Positions 37,401-51,948 of a stretch of 64,000 bases of DNA are shown here, in pieces. The translations under genes and the position numbers were made by a program. The stretch's first letter is position 1. Every line of letters starts with the position of its first letter. The stretch covers positions 78,236,169-78,300,168 of the forward strand of contig CM042017.1 in assembly GCA_023525715.1 (NCBI GenBank). The letters run 5' to 3'. Below the pieces are notes generated by a model. The model worked only from the letters and a program-made list of their open reading frames with translations, was not told the DNA's origin and did not search any database. This DNA comes from Cichorium intybus. Its lineage: Eukaryota > Streptophyta > Magnoliopsida > Asterales > Asteraceae.

Positions 37401-37766
37401 GTTGATTCAACGTGCGAATTAGAGTACATTGCAGCGAGTGAAGCGTCTAAGGAAGCGGCTCGGCTGAAGAACTTTATCGGTGACCTTGGAGTTATCCCGA
37501 GCATTCAGGAGCCTATGGAACTTTTCTGCGATAATGAAGGAGCGGTCGCTTTGACAAAGGAACCGCGAGATCATGGAAAGTCCAGACATATCGACAGAAA
37601 GTACCATTATATTCGACATCGGGTAGAAGAAGGTCACCTCTTGGTTAAGAGGGTATCATCAGAAGACAATCCTGCAGATCCTTTGACTAAGACACTGAGT
37701 AGGATCAAGCACAATCAGCATGCTCGGAGCATCGGACTGAAGGATGATATTAGTTTTAGCAATTAG
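34489..37766 (+). pseudogene. pol: Copia Gag end and Pol (broken)
   Basis: Resumes the interrupted Copia polyprotein. Zinc knuckle CFYCKEKGHWKRSC is near 34530. The protease motif is damaged: the expected Asp-Thr-Gly reads Asp-Thr-Arg (34682-34690). A frameshift lies near 34980. The integrase HHCC and core (HTDVCGPF, FTDDFSRY) follow, then TAA at 35403-35405. The catalytic Glu of integrase reads Lys (35580-35582, in GVAKRRNRT). TAG at 36231-36233 replaces a probable Trp. RT has YVDD near 36776, and RNase H with a TDASFQTDKD motif near 37287 ends at 37766. Several changes are G-to-A or C-to-T. Reverse transcriptase and RNase H remain largely readable. Confidence 0.92.
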
Positions 37767-38617
37767 ATAGGTTTTGAAACTTGTAACATTATAAATGTAA
37801 TTGACTTGGTGATTTTATAATGGAGATTTAAATGAGTATTGTTTACTACCTTTGTCAATTGTTTATTATTGTGTTTCAATTTTTGCATGTTTAAACTTCC
37901 TGAGTAATTAGATTATTCAAAATTCCACAGTCAATCATATTGTTAGGGAGTAAGTATGAATAAAGACTGTCATGAATCGGTTGTAGATTGTCGAAGGAGT
38001 TAGACATTGCAGTAAAACTGCTACAACGTTCATGAGTACTTAGAGAATAGAGATTTGAGTATTGGATAAACCCGCACTTAACAGATTGCTTCATGGATTA
38101 CATCACGAGCAATGTAAAGACGATAATATCCTTTGATCTTTAAGTGGAGATATATGATCTGTAATTTGCGAGGCAGTTGCTCATTGATAATGCGAAAACG
38201 CACCGGTAACTCGATGTTATAAAACGCATTGTTGTGAGTATTCTGACTGGTAAAAGGTATAGACATATAAGTCAACACCTATCCGTCCTCTGACCCGATG
38301 GGAAACAAATATCTGTAGGCCTCTCGATGATTTTGAAGTTGACTAAAAGTGTTGGCCAACCGGGACTAAATTGATGTGATCAATTAGTAGTCTTAAAGTC
38401 ATAAGCAAATCGGAAATCGAGAAACAAAGTATCGGACCAAGATTGATCATAATCCATGTCTTGAGTCTGAAAATATCTTGTTGGATGGAGGATCATCTGA
38501 TCACTTATCTTTGGACAGAACTGACTGGGTCAAAGTTCAGGAACAGGTTCTAGCGAAGTGTTGTTAATCAAAAGATAAATGGACAATTAAAGTCATAGAC
38601 TTATCCAAGTGGGAGAC
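37767..38617 (+). other. Copia 3' non-coding region and polypurine tract
   Basis: About 0.85 kb follows the pol stop with no convincing ORF. It ends in AAGTGGGAGAC (38607-38617), the polypurine tract, directly before the 3' LTR. Confidence 0.75.
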
Positions 38618-39385
38618 TATTGGATTAGGTGTCTAAGCCATGACTATAAACTGTATTTATCTTGTTAATTGAAGCAAAGTCAATTTGGGTTGCCGTCATA
38701 GCTGGAGGATTGATTTAGAGTTCAGTAGAGAGAGGGGTTGATTTATTAATTGTTTAATAAATCGATAAAAATTAAATAAATAGTTTATTAATATATTTAA
38801 GTGTTAATATATTAATTAGAAACTATATTAATTAATTAGAATTTAATTTAGAATTAATTGGATTTAATTCAGTGATTAAATTAATTAATTAAAAGTGCAG
38901 AGACTGGTTTGTATTTATTCAATAGTTGAATAACTGGCAAGCCAGTAGCCAGGGGCCAAAGTTGGCGCCAATATGGAGGGAACTCCATAGTTGGCGAAAA
39001 CCCTAATTAGGGTTTTGAAGCCTTGGTCCAAATGGTCAACAGGCTTGCCCATTAAGGAGGCTCCTCTAAGGTTTCAGCTGTAACCCTTGGAGGCTATAAA
39101 AGGAACCTCCTGGCTCCCCCTTTTCTGCGCCACTTTTGACTCTCCAGAGACTCTGCTGTTTTCTCTTCTCCATAGCTTGGGTGTGACTGCATTTGAGGCA
39201 GGATCTCTTTGCTGCTAGCTTCAAGAACAAGATTCAAAGGTTGGTAATTCTTGTTTTGGTCTTTAGAATTAAATGTTGGCCTTTAGGTTTTATATTATAT
39301 GTTCATAGAAGAAAACATAGATCTCTTTTAGGGTTGCATGTAAACTTAGGAATTTTATAGTTCATAGTTTGTACAAAACCCTTCA
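38618..39385 (+). repeat. 3' LTR of the Copia element
   Basis: A 768-bp LTR. It starts TATTGGATTAGGTGTCTAAG, where the related LTR at 60454 has TGTTGGATTAGG, so the canonical TG is mutated to TA. It ends AAAACCCTTCA. TATA box at 39095-39102. Confidence 0.92.
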
Positions 39386-40288
39386 GCCTATGGCATGTTA
39401 AGGTAAAACTGGGTGTTTAGACTAGTATGGTCTTGTGTGTTAAATGTTAAGTTGTATGATTTGTTCTTATGACTTTCGTGTCTGATGCCCGACAGGGTTG
39501 GGTGCGCGTGACCGCGGCACATCGGCTTATTGATTCTAGACTTCCGTCATTTCTAGTATTTGTTTGGGATATGATGTTATGGATTTTGAACATGATGTTT
39601 TGCTAAATATTTTGTGGAAATTAATATGATTTTCAAACTAATACTCTAATTTTAGTGGAAAATCTTGGCCTTAAATTTGGGACGTTAGAGAATGAGTCAA
39701 GTGGCTAATATGCTACTTGAAAGGAGCCTGAGATGCAACCTTATGTTTCAAAAGGCAGAACATCGTCCTAGAAGGCTTTGCTAATGTAGATTTAGGGGTT
39801 GTGTGGATTCGGGAAAAAGCACTATTGGTTATGTTTTTATAATTGGAGGAACAACAATGAATAGTGTTTATATTTCAACCACCGAAGCTTAATACATGTT
39901 ATATCAAAAGCTAGCAAAGAGCTTATCCGTTTGAAAAACTTTCTTGCAGAGTTAGGCTTGGATCAAGAGGATCGTGTCCAACATTGTGATAACCAGAATG
40001 CAGTTCACTTGGCAAAGAATTCAGTGTTTCATTGAAGAACGAAAAACATCAAGATGATGTATCACTTTATACGAGAATTGATAAGTGATAGTATAGTGAA
40101 ATTGAAGAAGATCCTTGGTACGAAGAATCCAACAAACACTTTACCAATGTAACAATAGAAAAGTCGAAGCTATGCATGGCTTAACTGGCCTTCCTGAGAA
40201 ATAAGGCGAATGCAAGGACTAGAGAGAGGGGTTTAGGGTTACAAGCTTCGATGACAGAAGATTGGTTGATTAGTCTCAAGTGGGAGAT
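39386..40288 (+). pseudogene. Copia RNase H remnant and polypurine tract
   Basis: From about 39750 to 40165 short stretches in shifting frames match the Copia RNase H end, for example STIGYVFIIGG, then HCDNQNAVHLAKNS near 39983 and KNIKMMYHFIREL near 40048, separated by stops. AAGTGGGAGAT at 40278-40288 is a polypurine tract before a presumed LTR at 40289. The stretch 39386-39700 directly after the previous LTR is not recognised. Confidence 0.7.
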
Positions 40289-40860
40289 TGTTGAAATGTG
40301 GAGTCTGATGGAAAGAGAGGCTTCTAATGAGAAGAGAGGCTTTTGATAAGAAGAGAGGCTTCTAATCAGAAGCGCAGCCAGAGGATTCTAATCAGAAGCA
40401 TAGTGAGAGGACTTAGATCGAAGAAAGAGGACTCCATCGAAGATAGAGAATGTGTATCAGAGGACTTCGGTCGAGGATAGAGGTCTCGATTCGGTTGGAG
40501 GAATAGAAGTCTGGGTTGATAGTACAAAGGTTATTGCTAGAAGAGTAGTATGACAAACCTCTAATAGAAGCATAACATCGGTTTATCTACTTTCTTGGGG
40601 ACCAAGTTATGTACATTCATGGGTCAAATTATGTTGGCGACGTCATGGACCCATGGGCTCGAGTCCTGAAGAAATTGGGTCAAAATATCTCTATAAATAC
40701 GTCTCATTGATTGTACCATGTATGTCAAAAATTTGTGTATTGAAGATTATCAATAAAATCTCTCAATGTCTACCGAGACGTAGTTTGATTACTCTAAGCA
40801 AGTACACTACTTAAATCATTTAGTTTTTTTCTTATTAGCATCTTTATTGTCGTGTTTGGA
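40289..40860 (+). repeat. Probable degenerate 3' LTR of the Copia remnant
   Basis: Begins TGTTGAAATGTGGAG after the polypurine tract. It has short imperfect repeats of GAAGAGAGGCTTCTAAT near 40318-40400, a TATA box (CTATAAATA, 40691-40699) and AATAAA near 40753. The right boundary is uncertain and there is no partner LTR in the window. The following 40861-41400 shows nothing definable. Confidence 0.5.
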
Positions 40861-41425
40861 TATGTTGTATTTTAAATCCTAGCATCTTTTACAACATTTC
40901 TTCTTATCCAAAACTAACAAAACAAATGGACATTGGAGCTTGATTCGATCGGGGTATCCACAATTACACACAGTTTCTAATTTTTCGGTTGTGGGCACAG
41001 GTAATTAGACGCTGTGGAACATCCGAAATGCTAGGACATTCGTATGGCAAAAGCCATAAAAAGATATTCTCTTTATAACAGTTAGGTAATCATAACTTCT
41101 TTATCTTCTAAAAATACTAAGTTGAAAAGTTTTATCTTCTAAAAATACTAAGTTGAAAAGTTGAAAGTAATTTGGGTTTGTTAGTTTTAAAACCCAACTT
41201 TGACTATGTTTTTTTATACTTTCTTAACTTAAATCCCTAGTTTTTAATAACAAAACAACAATGTGTGTTAGTTTTTGTGATTTAGTTAAAAACGATTATT
41301 TTATTACTTGAAAGTTGGATAACAAATGCGCCAAATTTTTCATAAACAGTAACATTGTAATCAAGATGAAGATCCCACTATATCGATTAAAGATCCAGGT
41401 CAGAACGAGACATTAACTCGGTCCA

Positions 41426-41881
41426 TTACACCTCCTTCACTTCAAGTTTCTGATCTTCCTCGATTTGAAATGCCGACACCGGAAAAGTCCGGAACAACCC
41501 TGACGGAGCTTTGAACGTGATTTTTCCGGTGGGTGGATCATCGACACTGATCTCACTCAGATTAACCCACATCATCAACTCTTTGGTCTTCACTCCGGTA
41601 AGCTTCCGGATCTTGGATTTCTCGACGAACGCCGTGACCTCGTTGTCGTAACTGGCAAGCCGGCCAACTTTTTCGAATTTGTGCTGTTTTTTCTTTTTTT
41701 GCTTCAGCCACACGAAGCCTGTGTCTTTGACATACCCACATTCTTCAATGTCTTCCAATGGCAGAAGGCCATTGGGTAACCCCACTTCAGTTAGCAAATG
41801 CTTAGATTTGTCCTGGCAGAGTTTGTCGCCATGGTAGAGCTCGGTGGCGGTGGCTCGTATTTCGTCGGTAATAAGAGACAT
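41426..41881 (-). CDS. DUF538 family protein
   Basis: A single-exon gene encoding 151 residues, a normal length for compact DUF538 proteins. Diagnostic stretches are the N-terminal MSLITDEIRA, CQDKSKHLL followed by VGLPNGLLPLEDIEECGY, the GFVWLKQ segment, and DDPPTGKITFK then GLFRTFPVSAF near the C-terminus. A lysine-rich run KQKKKKQHK sits at about residue 60. No signal peptide is evident. DUF538 members in Arabidopsis include SVB, affecting trichome size and branching, and some are stress-responsive (family knowledge); the biochemical role is unsettled. The start is the first ATG of a frame that matches the family from residue 1. It is one of two apparently intact host genes here, standing between Copia debris and a TA-rich cluster. 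Confidence 0.93.
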   Translation of the reverse strand: MSLITDEIRATATELYHGDKLCQDKSKHLLTEVGLPNGLLPLEDIEECGYVKDTGFVWLKQKKKKQHKFEKVGRLASYDNEVTAFVEKSKIRKLTGVKTKELMMWVNLSEISVDDPPTGKITFKAPSGLFRTFPVSAFQIEEDQKLEVKEV

Positions 41882-41915
41882 TTTTTTGTTGTGGGGAAGG
41901 TGGAGGGGTGATAGT

Positions 41916-41934
41916 GTATATATAGTCTAATTGG
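41916..41934 (-). promoter_or_regulatory. TATA box and CCAAT motif of the DUF538 gene
   Basis: On the minus strand CCAAT (41930-41934) is followed by CTATATATAC (41916-41925), 35-45 bases upstream of the ATG. A start of transcription about 30 bases below this TATA would leave a 5' UTR of only a few bases, so either the leader is very short or another start is used. Confidence 0.55.
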
Positions 41935-43656
41935 TTTGGGTTTGCCCTTCAACTTCTTCATATTTTCACAAATACCCTTAAAGACTCACTTAATTTCTTA
42001 TTTGGTCATTCTAGGAGTAGGACAAGATGTCTTTGAAGTGTATTAAAACTAAAAGTATGATTGAATTGGAGTCTCCCATATGTGTTTGATATTTATTGAA
42101 CTAGAAGTAAGACTATTTAGACTATGGCTATTTCGTTGAAACAAAATAATAAATTTATGTCCTAATCTAAAAGGTGGAAAAAGAGAGGATAGAGACTCAA
42201 TTTTATTTGTACAAAAGATGTTGATATCATCCTCAAACCTTAAAATCGAAAATTATAATAGAAAGTTTTGTTTAGCCCATGTTGTCACGAAAAAGGTAAT
42301 CTCACTGGTGTTCAATTTAATGAGTAACCAAGGTTAATGGATTGAAAAATTTTGGTGATCATATCGTGTTGTCCACACCGCAGTATCATCTAAGACAATT
42401 ATATTAGTAGCTTTAATACTGTAAATAGTGGATTTTAGCCGATGATCTATTTGCCATGGACCGAGCAATTTTTAGTTGACGAAATTTATGTTTTGCGAAC
42501 CGAAATCGATTTTATTTGTTAACCAACTCATGTTTATATTGTTTTTGTTAAATTAAAATAGTATAATGATGTTTATATGATAACTATAGGGGTATTCATC
42601 TGATATTTTAAGTATGTCCAACTTAAAGATAAACTATAATTTTTAATATTTTTAAAATGAAAAGGTGTCCATAGAAACCCTTGCAATCGCCCTTATTTTG
42701 TAGGAAATTATGTAAATTTGAGGTTCTACTCAAGGATAACCCTCACGACTTAGTATCGATAAAATGGAAACATATGCAAATTTCCTTATTATAAATTTAA
42801 AAAAAAATAAAACCTATAAAATAAAGAATATATATAAATAAGGACTTAATTTTGTCCAGCCCAAATTCATGTCATTGTGGCTATGGCAAAGAAAAGTCGT
42901 TCAAAGTTAATATATGCTTAAAGAATTAGTTGATTTAATATTTATAAAGGTAATTGTCGTTTATATTTTAATATAAGAAAAAAGAAATACGTCATTAAGT
43001 GGCTCATTTTTTTTCTTTTTTATTATGCCCAAAATATGTTTGGAAACTACTGGATCAACAAAAGTAGTTTGTGTGCAATTTATCTCCTTTATCCCGAAAA
43101 CCCACACCAAAACAGAAAAATGCAAATCATAAAAATAACTTTAGAAAACTTGTTCATTATCCTCGTGTCTCGTTTAAGAATCCAAGGTTTCATTACTGAT
43201 GCATCCTATTTTCAAAATTGATTTATCTGACGTAATATTGAACAGAAGACGTGTAAAACGCTTATGCTATTAAAAGGTTTAAAAAGTTTTGATGGTTTCA
43301 CGATGAATTTGCGAAAATTTAATGATTTTTTTAAAGATTTTAAAAAGATGAATTATTCAGTAATAACTCTTAATTTTGAAATAAAATAAGAGAATATATG
43401 CTATTTATGACAATTCTTTAACCACACCCAATGAACCCCAAACCTAACTTATCAAAATAGCATTTAACCTCCTTCAATTCTGTAACTACCCACATGTATT
43501 GGCCTACTAACTTTTCCGTAGTAACATTTAATGTTTTGTAAAAGATTTTAATCAAGGCCGGATATCATCCTAAAACATTATGAGGTATTTGGTATTAAGT
43601 TTTGAAAAAAAATAATTAAAAGTATTTATTAGTTTTTGTTTTAAAAAAATGCTTGG

Positions 43657-43658
<2 letters not shown>
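41935..43658. other. AT-rich intergenic DNA
   Basis: No gene, RNA or repeat structure that I can support. Small open frames lack recognisable content. Confidence 0.6.

Positions 43659-43746
<88 letters not shown>
43659..43746. repeat. (TA)n microsatellite
   Basis: An uninterrupted TA tract of about 88 bp that borders the foldback element at 43747. Confidence 0.98.
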
Positions 43747-46581
<2,835 letters not shown>

Positions 46582-46582
<1 letters not shown>

Positions 46583-47232
46583 CCTATCCTAATAAATAAG
46601 TAACTCAAAGCCATATGTCATCTCCTCATTGAATTGGCCACATGTCATTTTCTCATAATTTTGAATTTCTTAAAAAATTTGTTTGAATTGAATGTATTTA
46701 ATGTATTTAATTCTAATAATTCATAACCGAAGCAAGAAATTAGGAACCTATTTATTTAAATGGTAAATTGCATAAAAGTCATTAACTTTTCCAATTTTCT
46801 CGATTTTGACATTGCATTTTTAATTGTTACAATTAAGTCATTATGTTTTCCAAAAAATTGCAAAAATGACCATATGACAGGATGGCAATAGTTACCAGGT
46901 CATATGGTCAGATTTGCAATTTTTCAAAAAACCTAATGACTTAATAGCAAAAATAAAAAACATAGTGTCAAAATCTAAAAATCGAGAAAAGTTAACGACT
47001 TTTATGCAATTTACCCTATGCAATTTATACAACTTAATCATTTTACATGCCTCATACGTGTCCAAAAAAGTAAATTTGTTGTTACCTTGGTTTTGTTTAT
47101 TTTTAAGATAGTATGTTATTTACTTTAAGTTAGTACGATGTTTTTAAGTTAGTACAATGTTTGATGTTTAGATGTTCTTATTTAACATTTTCTTTTAATC
47201 AACCCGTGTAATACACGGGTCTTACAACTAGT
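46582..47232 (+). mobile_element. Probable non-autonomous Helitron
   Basis: The 3' end has the Helitron signature: an 8-bp-stem hairpin ACCCGTGT-AAT-ACACGGGT (47203-47221), then CTAG (47229-47232) followed by T. The 5' end TCCTATCCTAATAAATAAG begins right after an A, fitting insertion between A and T. No Rep-helicase is encoded. The left boundary is inferred; the right end is well supported. Confidence 0.65.
46762..47015. mobile_element. Inverted-repeat MITE inside the Helitron-like element
   Basis: 254 bp with ends GGTAAATTGCATAAAAGTC and GACTTTTATGCAATTTACC. The inverted repeat extends well inward (for example GACCATATGAC pairing with GTCATATGGTC), so nearly the whole element folds back. 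No target duplication was resolved. Confidence 0.75.
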
Positions 47233-48777
47233 TAACAATAAATGTGAATCACAAGTATTGTGTGACCATGTGACCATATTTAGACCATGAGATGAAAAGA
47301 ATGAATTGTTAAGATGATGATGACATGATCGTAATTAGTTAGAAACAAATTATTTATTTTTAATTAAATAAAATCAGCAAGGGTAAATTGGTCAAATTTA
47401 TCTGTAACCAATTTTGGAATGTACAGATATTTAGGGATAAATTTTAATCAATCGTTTGGAATGTTTTTTGTTTTAAATTCTGAATTTGTTATTTCTTTTC
47501 GTGCATTCTTTAAGAATATGACATAATTAATTTTGCATATTGTTAATTCTTTAAAAATATATACATCGTTTAAAATGATTACATTAATTAACGTCGTCCA
47601 TTTGTCTTTGAGAATAATCATTACATTCATTCTTTAAAAATCATGAATTTAGGCAAAACATATTTCATTATTTATAACTAAATTACATAATTATAATTCT
47701 CGTTCTTGAAAAATAATACACAAATACAAGCACATAACTAATATTCTTAAAGAATATTATTAACATTATTGAAACAGTAAAAACATTTTTGAAGAATAAG
47801 AAATTTATCATAGGTGTATATCTCAAATTAATGAAAGAATAAAGTAATTTTTTAAAGAATAACGCATTCTTGAAGAATAGAAACAAACATTCTTGAAGAA
47901 TACATAAATATAAGTTTATCCTTCATCCCATCTTTTCAAGTTCGCAGCATATCTCGTCCATCTTGATACATAGACCATCTTGATCTTACCTCCAATTCCC
48001 ATAAATTTATCAAGACATTTTTGAATTTAAAATCATAGAAATTAAGAATGGCGGGAGGGGGAGCATGGAAAATGCATTTTTTGGTGTGAAGCATGAAACT
48101 CTGCAAGTAGAATAAAAAGAAAATTAAACAATGAACAATAAATAATTAATGTAAACAAAAGAATTACCTTGCTTCATATTGGATTGTTTATCATGTCAGA
48201 AAGCTTTTTTGAACTCAAATTTGACTTAGAGTTAAAAGATCTCTCAATTCTTGTGAGGTGAAAACTTGAAATTTAGGAGGAAATATAAAGCATATTGTGG
48301 CATGGTCGTTTAGTGGTGTCATGACATGGGAAAGATGGTGGCGTTGGCTGATCGAAGATGAACACAGTCAATGGTGGTGTCGCTGGTGGCATAGGGTTAG
48401 GCAATGAAGCCCTAATGGTTGGAATAATTGGTCTATGTATAAAATTAAACTAAGACAGTTCCAGAGAGTTCTTGGTACATTGATATGTAAGAAAGAATCA
48501 TGGACATCAAGAACTTAAATGTAAAGAACTCTCTAGAAGAGAAAATACATAAGGATAAAAGAGATACAAACCAAAAAAACATATATGTCAAATAACACTG
48601 TTTTAAAAGGCACAATTACTGAGATTTAGAAAGCCAAATATTAAGAGGTGAAACCCTAAAATTAACCCAAAACTAAATCAAAACTACCTACATAAAATTC
48701 AAACATATTGATAACTAAACAACAATGAGAGATAATCATATTGGCGTGAAGAAAAAGAAATTAAAAGAGATACACAT
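47233..48777. other. Intergenic DNA
   Basis: AT-rich with no supported gene. 48376-48405 (GGTGGTGTCGCTGGTGGCATAGGG-like) resembles the sequence just upstream of the SKP1-like fragment (48985-49008), a local repeat of about 25 bp. Confidence 0.5.
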
Positions 48778-48975
48778 CAAAATAAGATCAAATAGAATGC
48801 CTTGATCGACTTTCACAAAGTTAGCATCAAACAACTTCAGATCCTCCTCGGCGTTCTTATCGGCGTTCTTTGGTGTGTCTACGTGCTTCTTACAGTATTG
48901 AATAGCATTCGAGAGTATCTTTCTTGTTACATTAGGGAGTGGGATGATGGTGTCAGCGGAGCCATCTTCGATCAA
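48778..48975 (-). pseudogene. SKP1-like fragment
   Basis: SKP1 links F-box proteins to cullin in SCF ubiquitin ligases. About 66 codons read as the middle of a plant SKP1/ASK protein: IEDGSADTIIPLPNVTRKIL, then YCKKHVDTPK and FVKVDQGILFDLIL. The frame enters without an ATG and the preceding sequence does not encode the usual N-terminal KIVLKSSDGE-like part, so the 5' end is lost. The similarity stops after DLIL, where plant SKP1 genes commonly have an intron, and no second exon was found downstream. It is probably a truncated copy. Confidence 0.8.
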
Positions 48976-49033
48976 TCGATAATGGTGTCACTGGTGGTAT
49001 AGGGTTAAACGTAATGTAAGTGGGCATATAAAA

Positions 49034-49103
49034 AGAGAGAGAGAGAGAGAGAGATAGAGAGAGAGAGAGATATATATAGGGAGGGGGAGAGAGAGAGAGA
49101 GAA
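49034..49103. repeat. (GA)n microsatellite
   Basis: GA repeats interrupted by a short TATATATA and GGGAGGGGG segment. Confidence 0.95.
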
Positions 49104-49312
49104 ATGAGATAATCTTGGAATTGGTCGATTTCCTAAATTAGTGTATAAAATTAAAATATAAGTAATTAAGTGTTATGTTTATTTATCATGATACCGCTTA
49201 CAAATGTGGGACCACAATTGGTCACACATTCACACAATAATTGTGATTTATATATATCATCACAACTCACTTTCGCTTTCTCTTTCTCTCTCACACTCAG
49301 TCACTCACTCAC

Positions 49313-49331
49313 TCTCTCTCTCTCTCTCTCT

Positions 49332-49414
<83 letters not shown>
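49313..49414. repeat. (CT)n-(TA)n compound microsatellite
   Basis: A CT run of about 22 bp followed by a TA run of about 80 bp (49335-49414). Confidence 0.97.
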
Positions 49415-49419
<5 letters not shown>

Positions 49420-51004
49420 GATTATTATTTATTCTATATAGTAATTTTTTAACAAAAATTTATATATACAAAATCAGTTTTTTATTTTAGCTTCAATAAT
49501 TATTCATATAATTTATTGTTAACTAGATTTATATAACATATTTCTTTTCACAAATTTATACATAATATATCTTTTTTTTTTACGAAATTTATGTAACATA
49601 TTAAAATATTTGGCAATATGATTTGATTATAATATATGGTTTAGACAATGATGATAATATGATACAAAAAATCACATTTAAAGTTGTTTCTTTTATATGA
49701 GAACTCTAATTTATGTGTTGAGTATTCCAAATAAATACATGTTTCACACAAAATAGACCAAAGTGTATAATTACACTTTTTTCATATAAAAGCATGATAA
49801 TCTTTTCAAAGTTATTAAAAAACTATATTTTGTTATTTATGGTTCATATTTTTAACATGTTTTCTATAAACTTAAACTTAAAGATATTTCAATTATTTGA
49901 TAAATTATTAGATTTTTATGATTTTAATTGCTAAATTCAAATTAAACGTTGAATCGTCAGATAAAATAGGGTGCATTTCGTGTATACCCTCATTAAATAT
50001 GAAAATATCATATTCATCCGGCCTTAAATTAAAATATCATGTTTACACTTATTAAGTTTCAAAATATCGTATTTACCCGAATTTTATTACCCCTTCCTTT
50101 CCTAGCCCTTAATTACAAATCACGTCTAATAATATCTGTAAAAAGTTCATGTAGTCAAAAATGTGACACGTAAACTCCTACATCGATTTGAAGGATAAAG
50201 CTTGAAACAATCACGCAAACTCCCTCCTACATCGATTTGAAGGATAAAGCTTGAAACAAGCACGCAAACTCCCTGCGTCTCTGCATCGATTTCGGCCTTT
50301 CTTCAACCTTCAAAGGATCACGCTGAAACAATCATGCAAAATCCTTGCATTGATTTGAAGCATCACGCTTTTATCCTGTAACATGGACGGTATGTTACAC
50401 TTATTCAATTTGATTACTAGATTTGACATTAAAATCTAGATATTGACTATTTGTGTCAGTTAAAGTCTCACTAAAAGTCACATGCTAAAACTATTTGTGT
50501 GGGTTAAAGTCCGAGTAAAAGTCACAATATCTACATAGATTAAAGTCTCTTTTGATGGTTTGTTATCATGTTGTGAATAGATTAATGATTACAAATCTTG
50601 TCATTTGGTTAGTTAGTTTTGATTCCTAACGTCTTGATTGTAAATTCTGATTATAAACTTCTGATTGAAAATTTTGCACTTTTGATTACGAAGTTAGTAA
50701 TTATTTTGATCAATGATTTTCATATTAAATGACAATCTTTTTGTACTATTCCATATGACTAACGATTTCTCGAACGACCACACTTAACAGATGTTTTGAA
50801 TGGTGACAAATTAATAGACGAAATATTGAATGGTAACTAACTATCAAACGACAACATCATCAATTGCACTCAACAAGTAAACTCATTCACTCCTAAGTCG
50901 TCTTCCATATATTGGAACCGAGTTAAAATATTGATTGTTATATAAACCTGTAATAGTCACACACATATACACTTTATGTCATATCAAGACTGATCTCAGA
51001 GACC
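49415..51004. other. Intergenic DNA with a short tandem repeat
   Basis: AT-rich. 50175-50275 holds two units of about 50 bp starting CTACATCGATTTGAAGGATA and a third, more diverged part to about 50370. No gene was seen. Confidence 0.6.
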
Positions 51005-51838
51005 ATGGACGAGTCTCCAATAATCGATTATGTTTCCGGGAGTATATGATCATCCAAGTACAAGTTAAAATTGAAATATGGGGGTATAGTTCGGCTAGCA
51101 AATAACACTTTTAAGAAAATATGTTGCTTTGGCTCTCAAAAATGCATTTTCATAGACACATGGTCATACAACTTCAACCAACTAAATGAAGAAGTCATAA
51201 AGTGTTATTCATCAAATAACAATCCAGATTTTTCAATTTGGTATGTTGACAAGCATGCACCAATCCAATCATTTATCGAACTTGATTCCGAGGATAAGTT
51301 CATGGCTATGCTTATCATGTATAAAAACCATAAAGAAGTAGCCCTTTATGTGACAACAGATAATAACCGGGAATCAAATAACCTCAAGTTCAATAACCAT
51401 TTATGTGATAACAGATATTATGTTATAACAGATATGAGCCACATGATGAGGGTGATTCATACTATTTTCCTAGCGAAGGAAATTATTATAGCCATCTTAG
51501 TTATGATAATGAATATGAGCTAGTGAATGATGATGATGAAGCATACTCATTTAGCAAGAATAATCTAAGTATAAAGTTGGACTCAAAATTTAAAAGTGTG
51601 ATTTGTTTTAGGAGAGCTTTGAACCATTATGCAATCACAAATGAGTTTGACTACTTTATTCAAAAAAGTGACCCCACACGATTCACAACAAGGTGTGAAA
51701 AGACATGCAAGAAGGCATAAGTGTCTACGATGTGGTGGGTATAGACACCGTGAGAAGATATGCAAGAATCCTGCATCTCAAAGTTTGGATCCAAGCGAAA
51801 CCTCCAAATATAAAAGAAAAAACAAGTGTCGAGGATAG
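51005..51838 (+). pseudogene. Mutator-like (MULE) transposase, internally deleted
   Basis: MULE transposases cut and paste Mutator-type elements. From ATG 51005 (MDESPIIDYVSGS) the protein has an early TGA at 51047-51049 and continues as an N-terminal region (KYGGIVRLANN, IDTWSYNFNQL). A frameshift near 51434 leads to the MuDR DNA-binding stretch (FRRALNHYAITNEFDYF near 51609). Right after RFTTRCEKTC the sequence jumps to a C-terminal zinc knuckle CLRCGGYRHREKIC (about 51721-51762) and ends near 51838. The catalytic DDE domain that should lie between them, several hundred residues, is absent. No flanking terminal repeats were recognised. Confidence 0.8.
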
Positions 51839-51948
51839 GTTGTCTTTTTTAAGTTTTAATCGGTTGAACTTTTTTTTAACTAAATTAAGGATCAATTGTC
51901 TAGAACTTTTTTTTAACTAAAACTAGGGTTTTGGTGCAAACATCGGCG

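Larger units (their letters stand above)
20131..39385 (+). mobile_element. Ty1/Copia LTR retrotransposon, decayed, split by a younger Gypsy element
   Basis: The 3' LTR is complete (38618-39385), while the 5' LTR lacks about its first 200 bp and starts at about 20131. A tRNA primer-binding site follows the 5' LTR. The internal order Gag, protease, integrase, RT, RNase H is the Copia order. The Gag frame is cut at 22718 by a minus-strand Gypsy insertion (22719-34483) and resumes at 34489. Without the insert the remaining element is about 7.5 kb. Because the 5' end is lost, no target duplication can be scored. Stops, frameshifts and changed catalytic residues make it non-functional. Confidence 0.93.
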
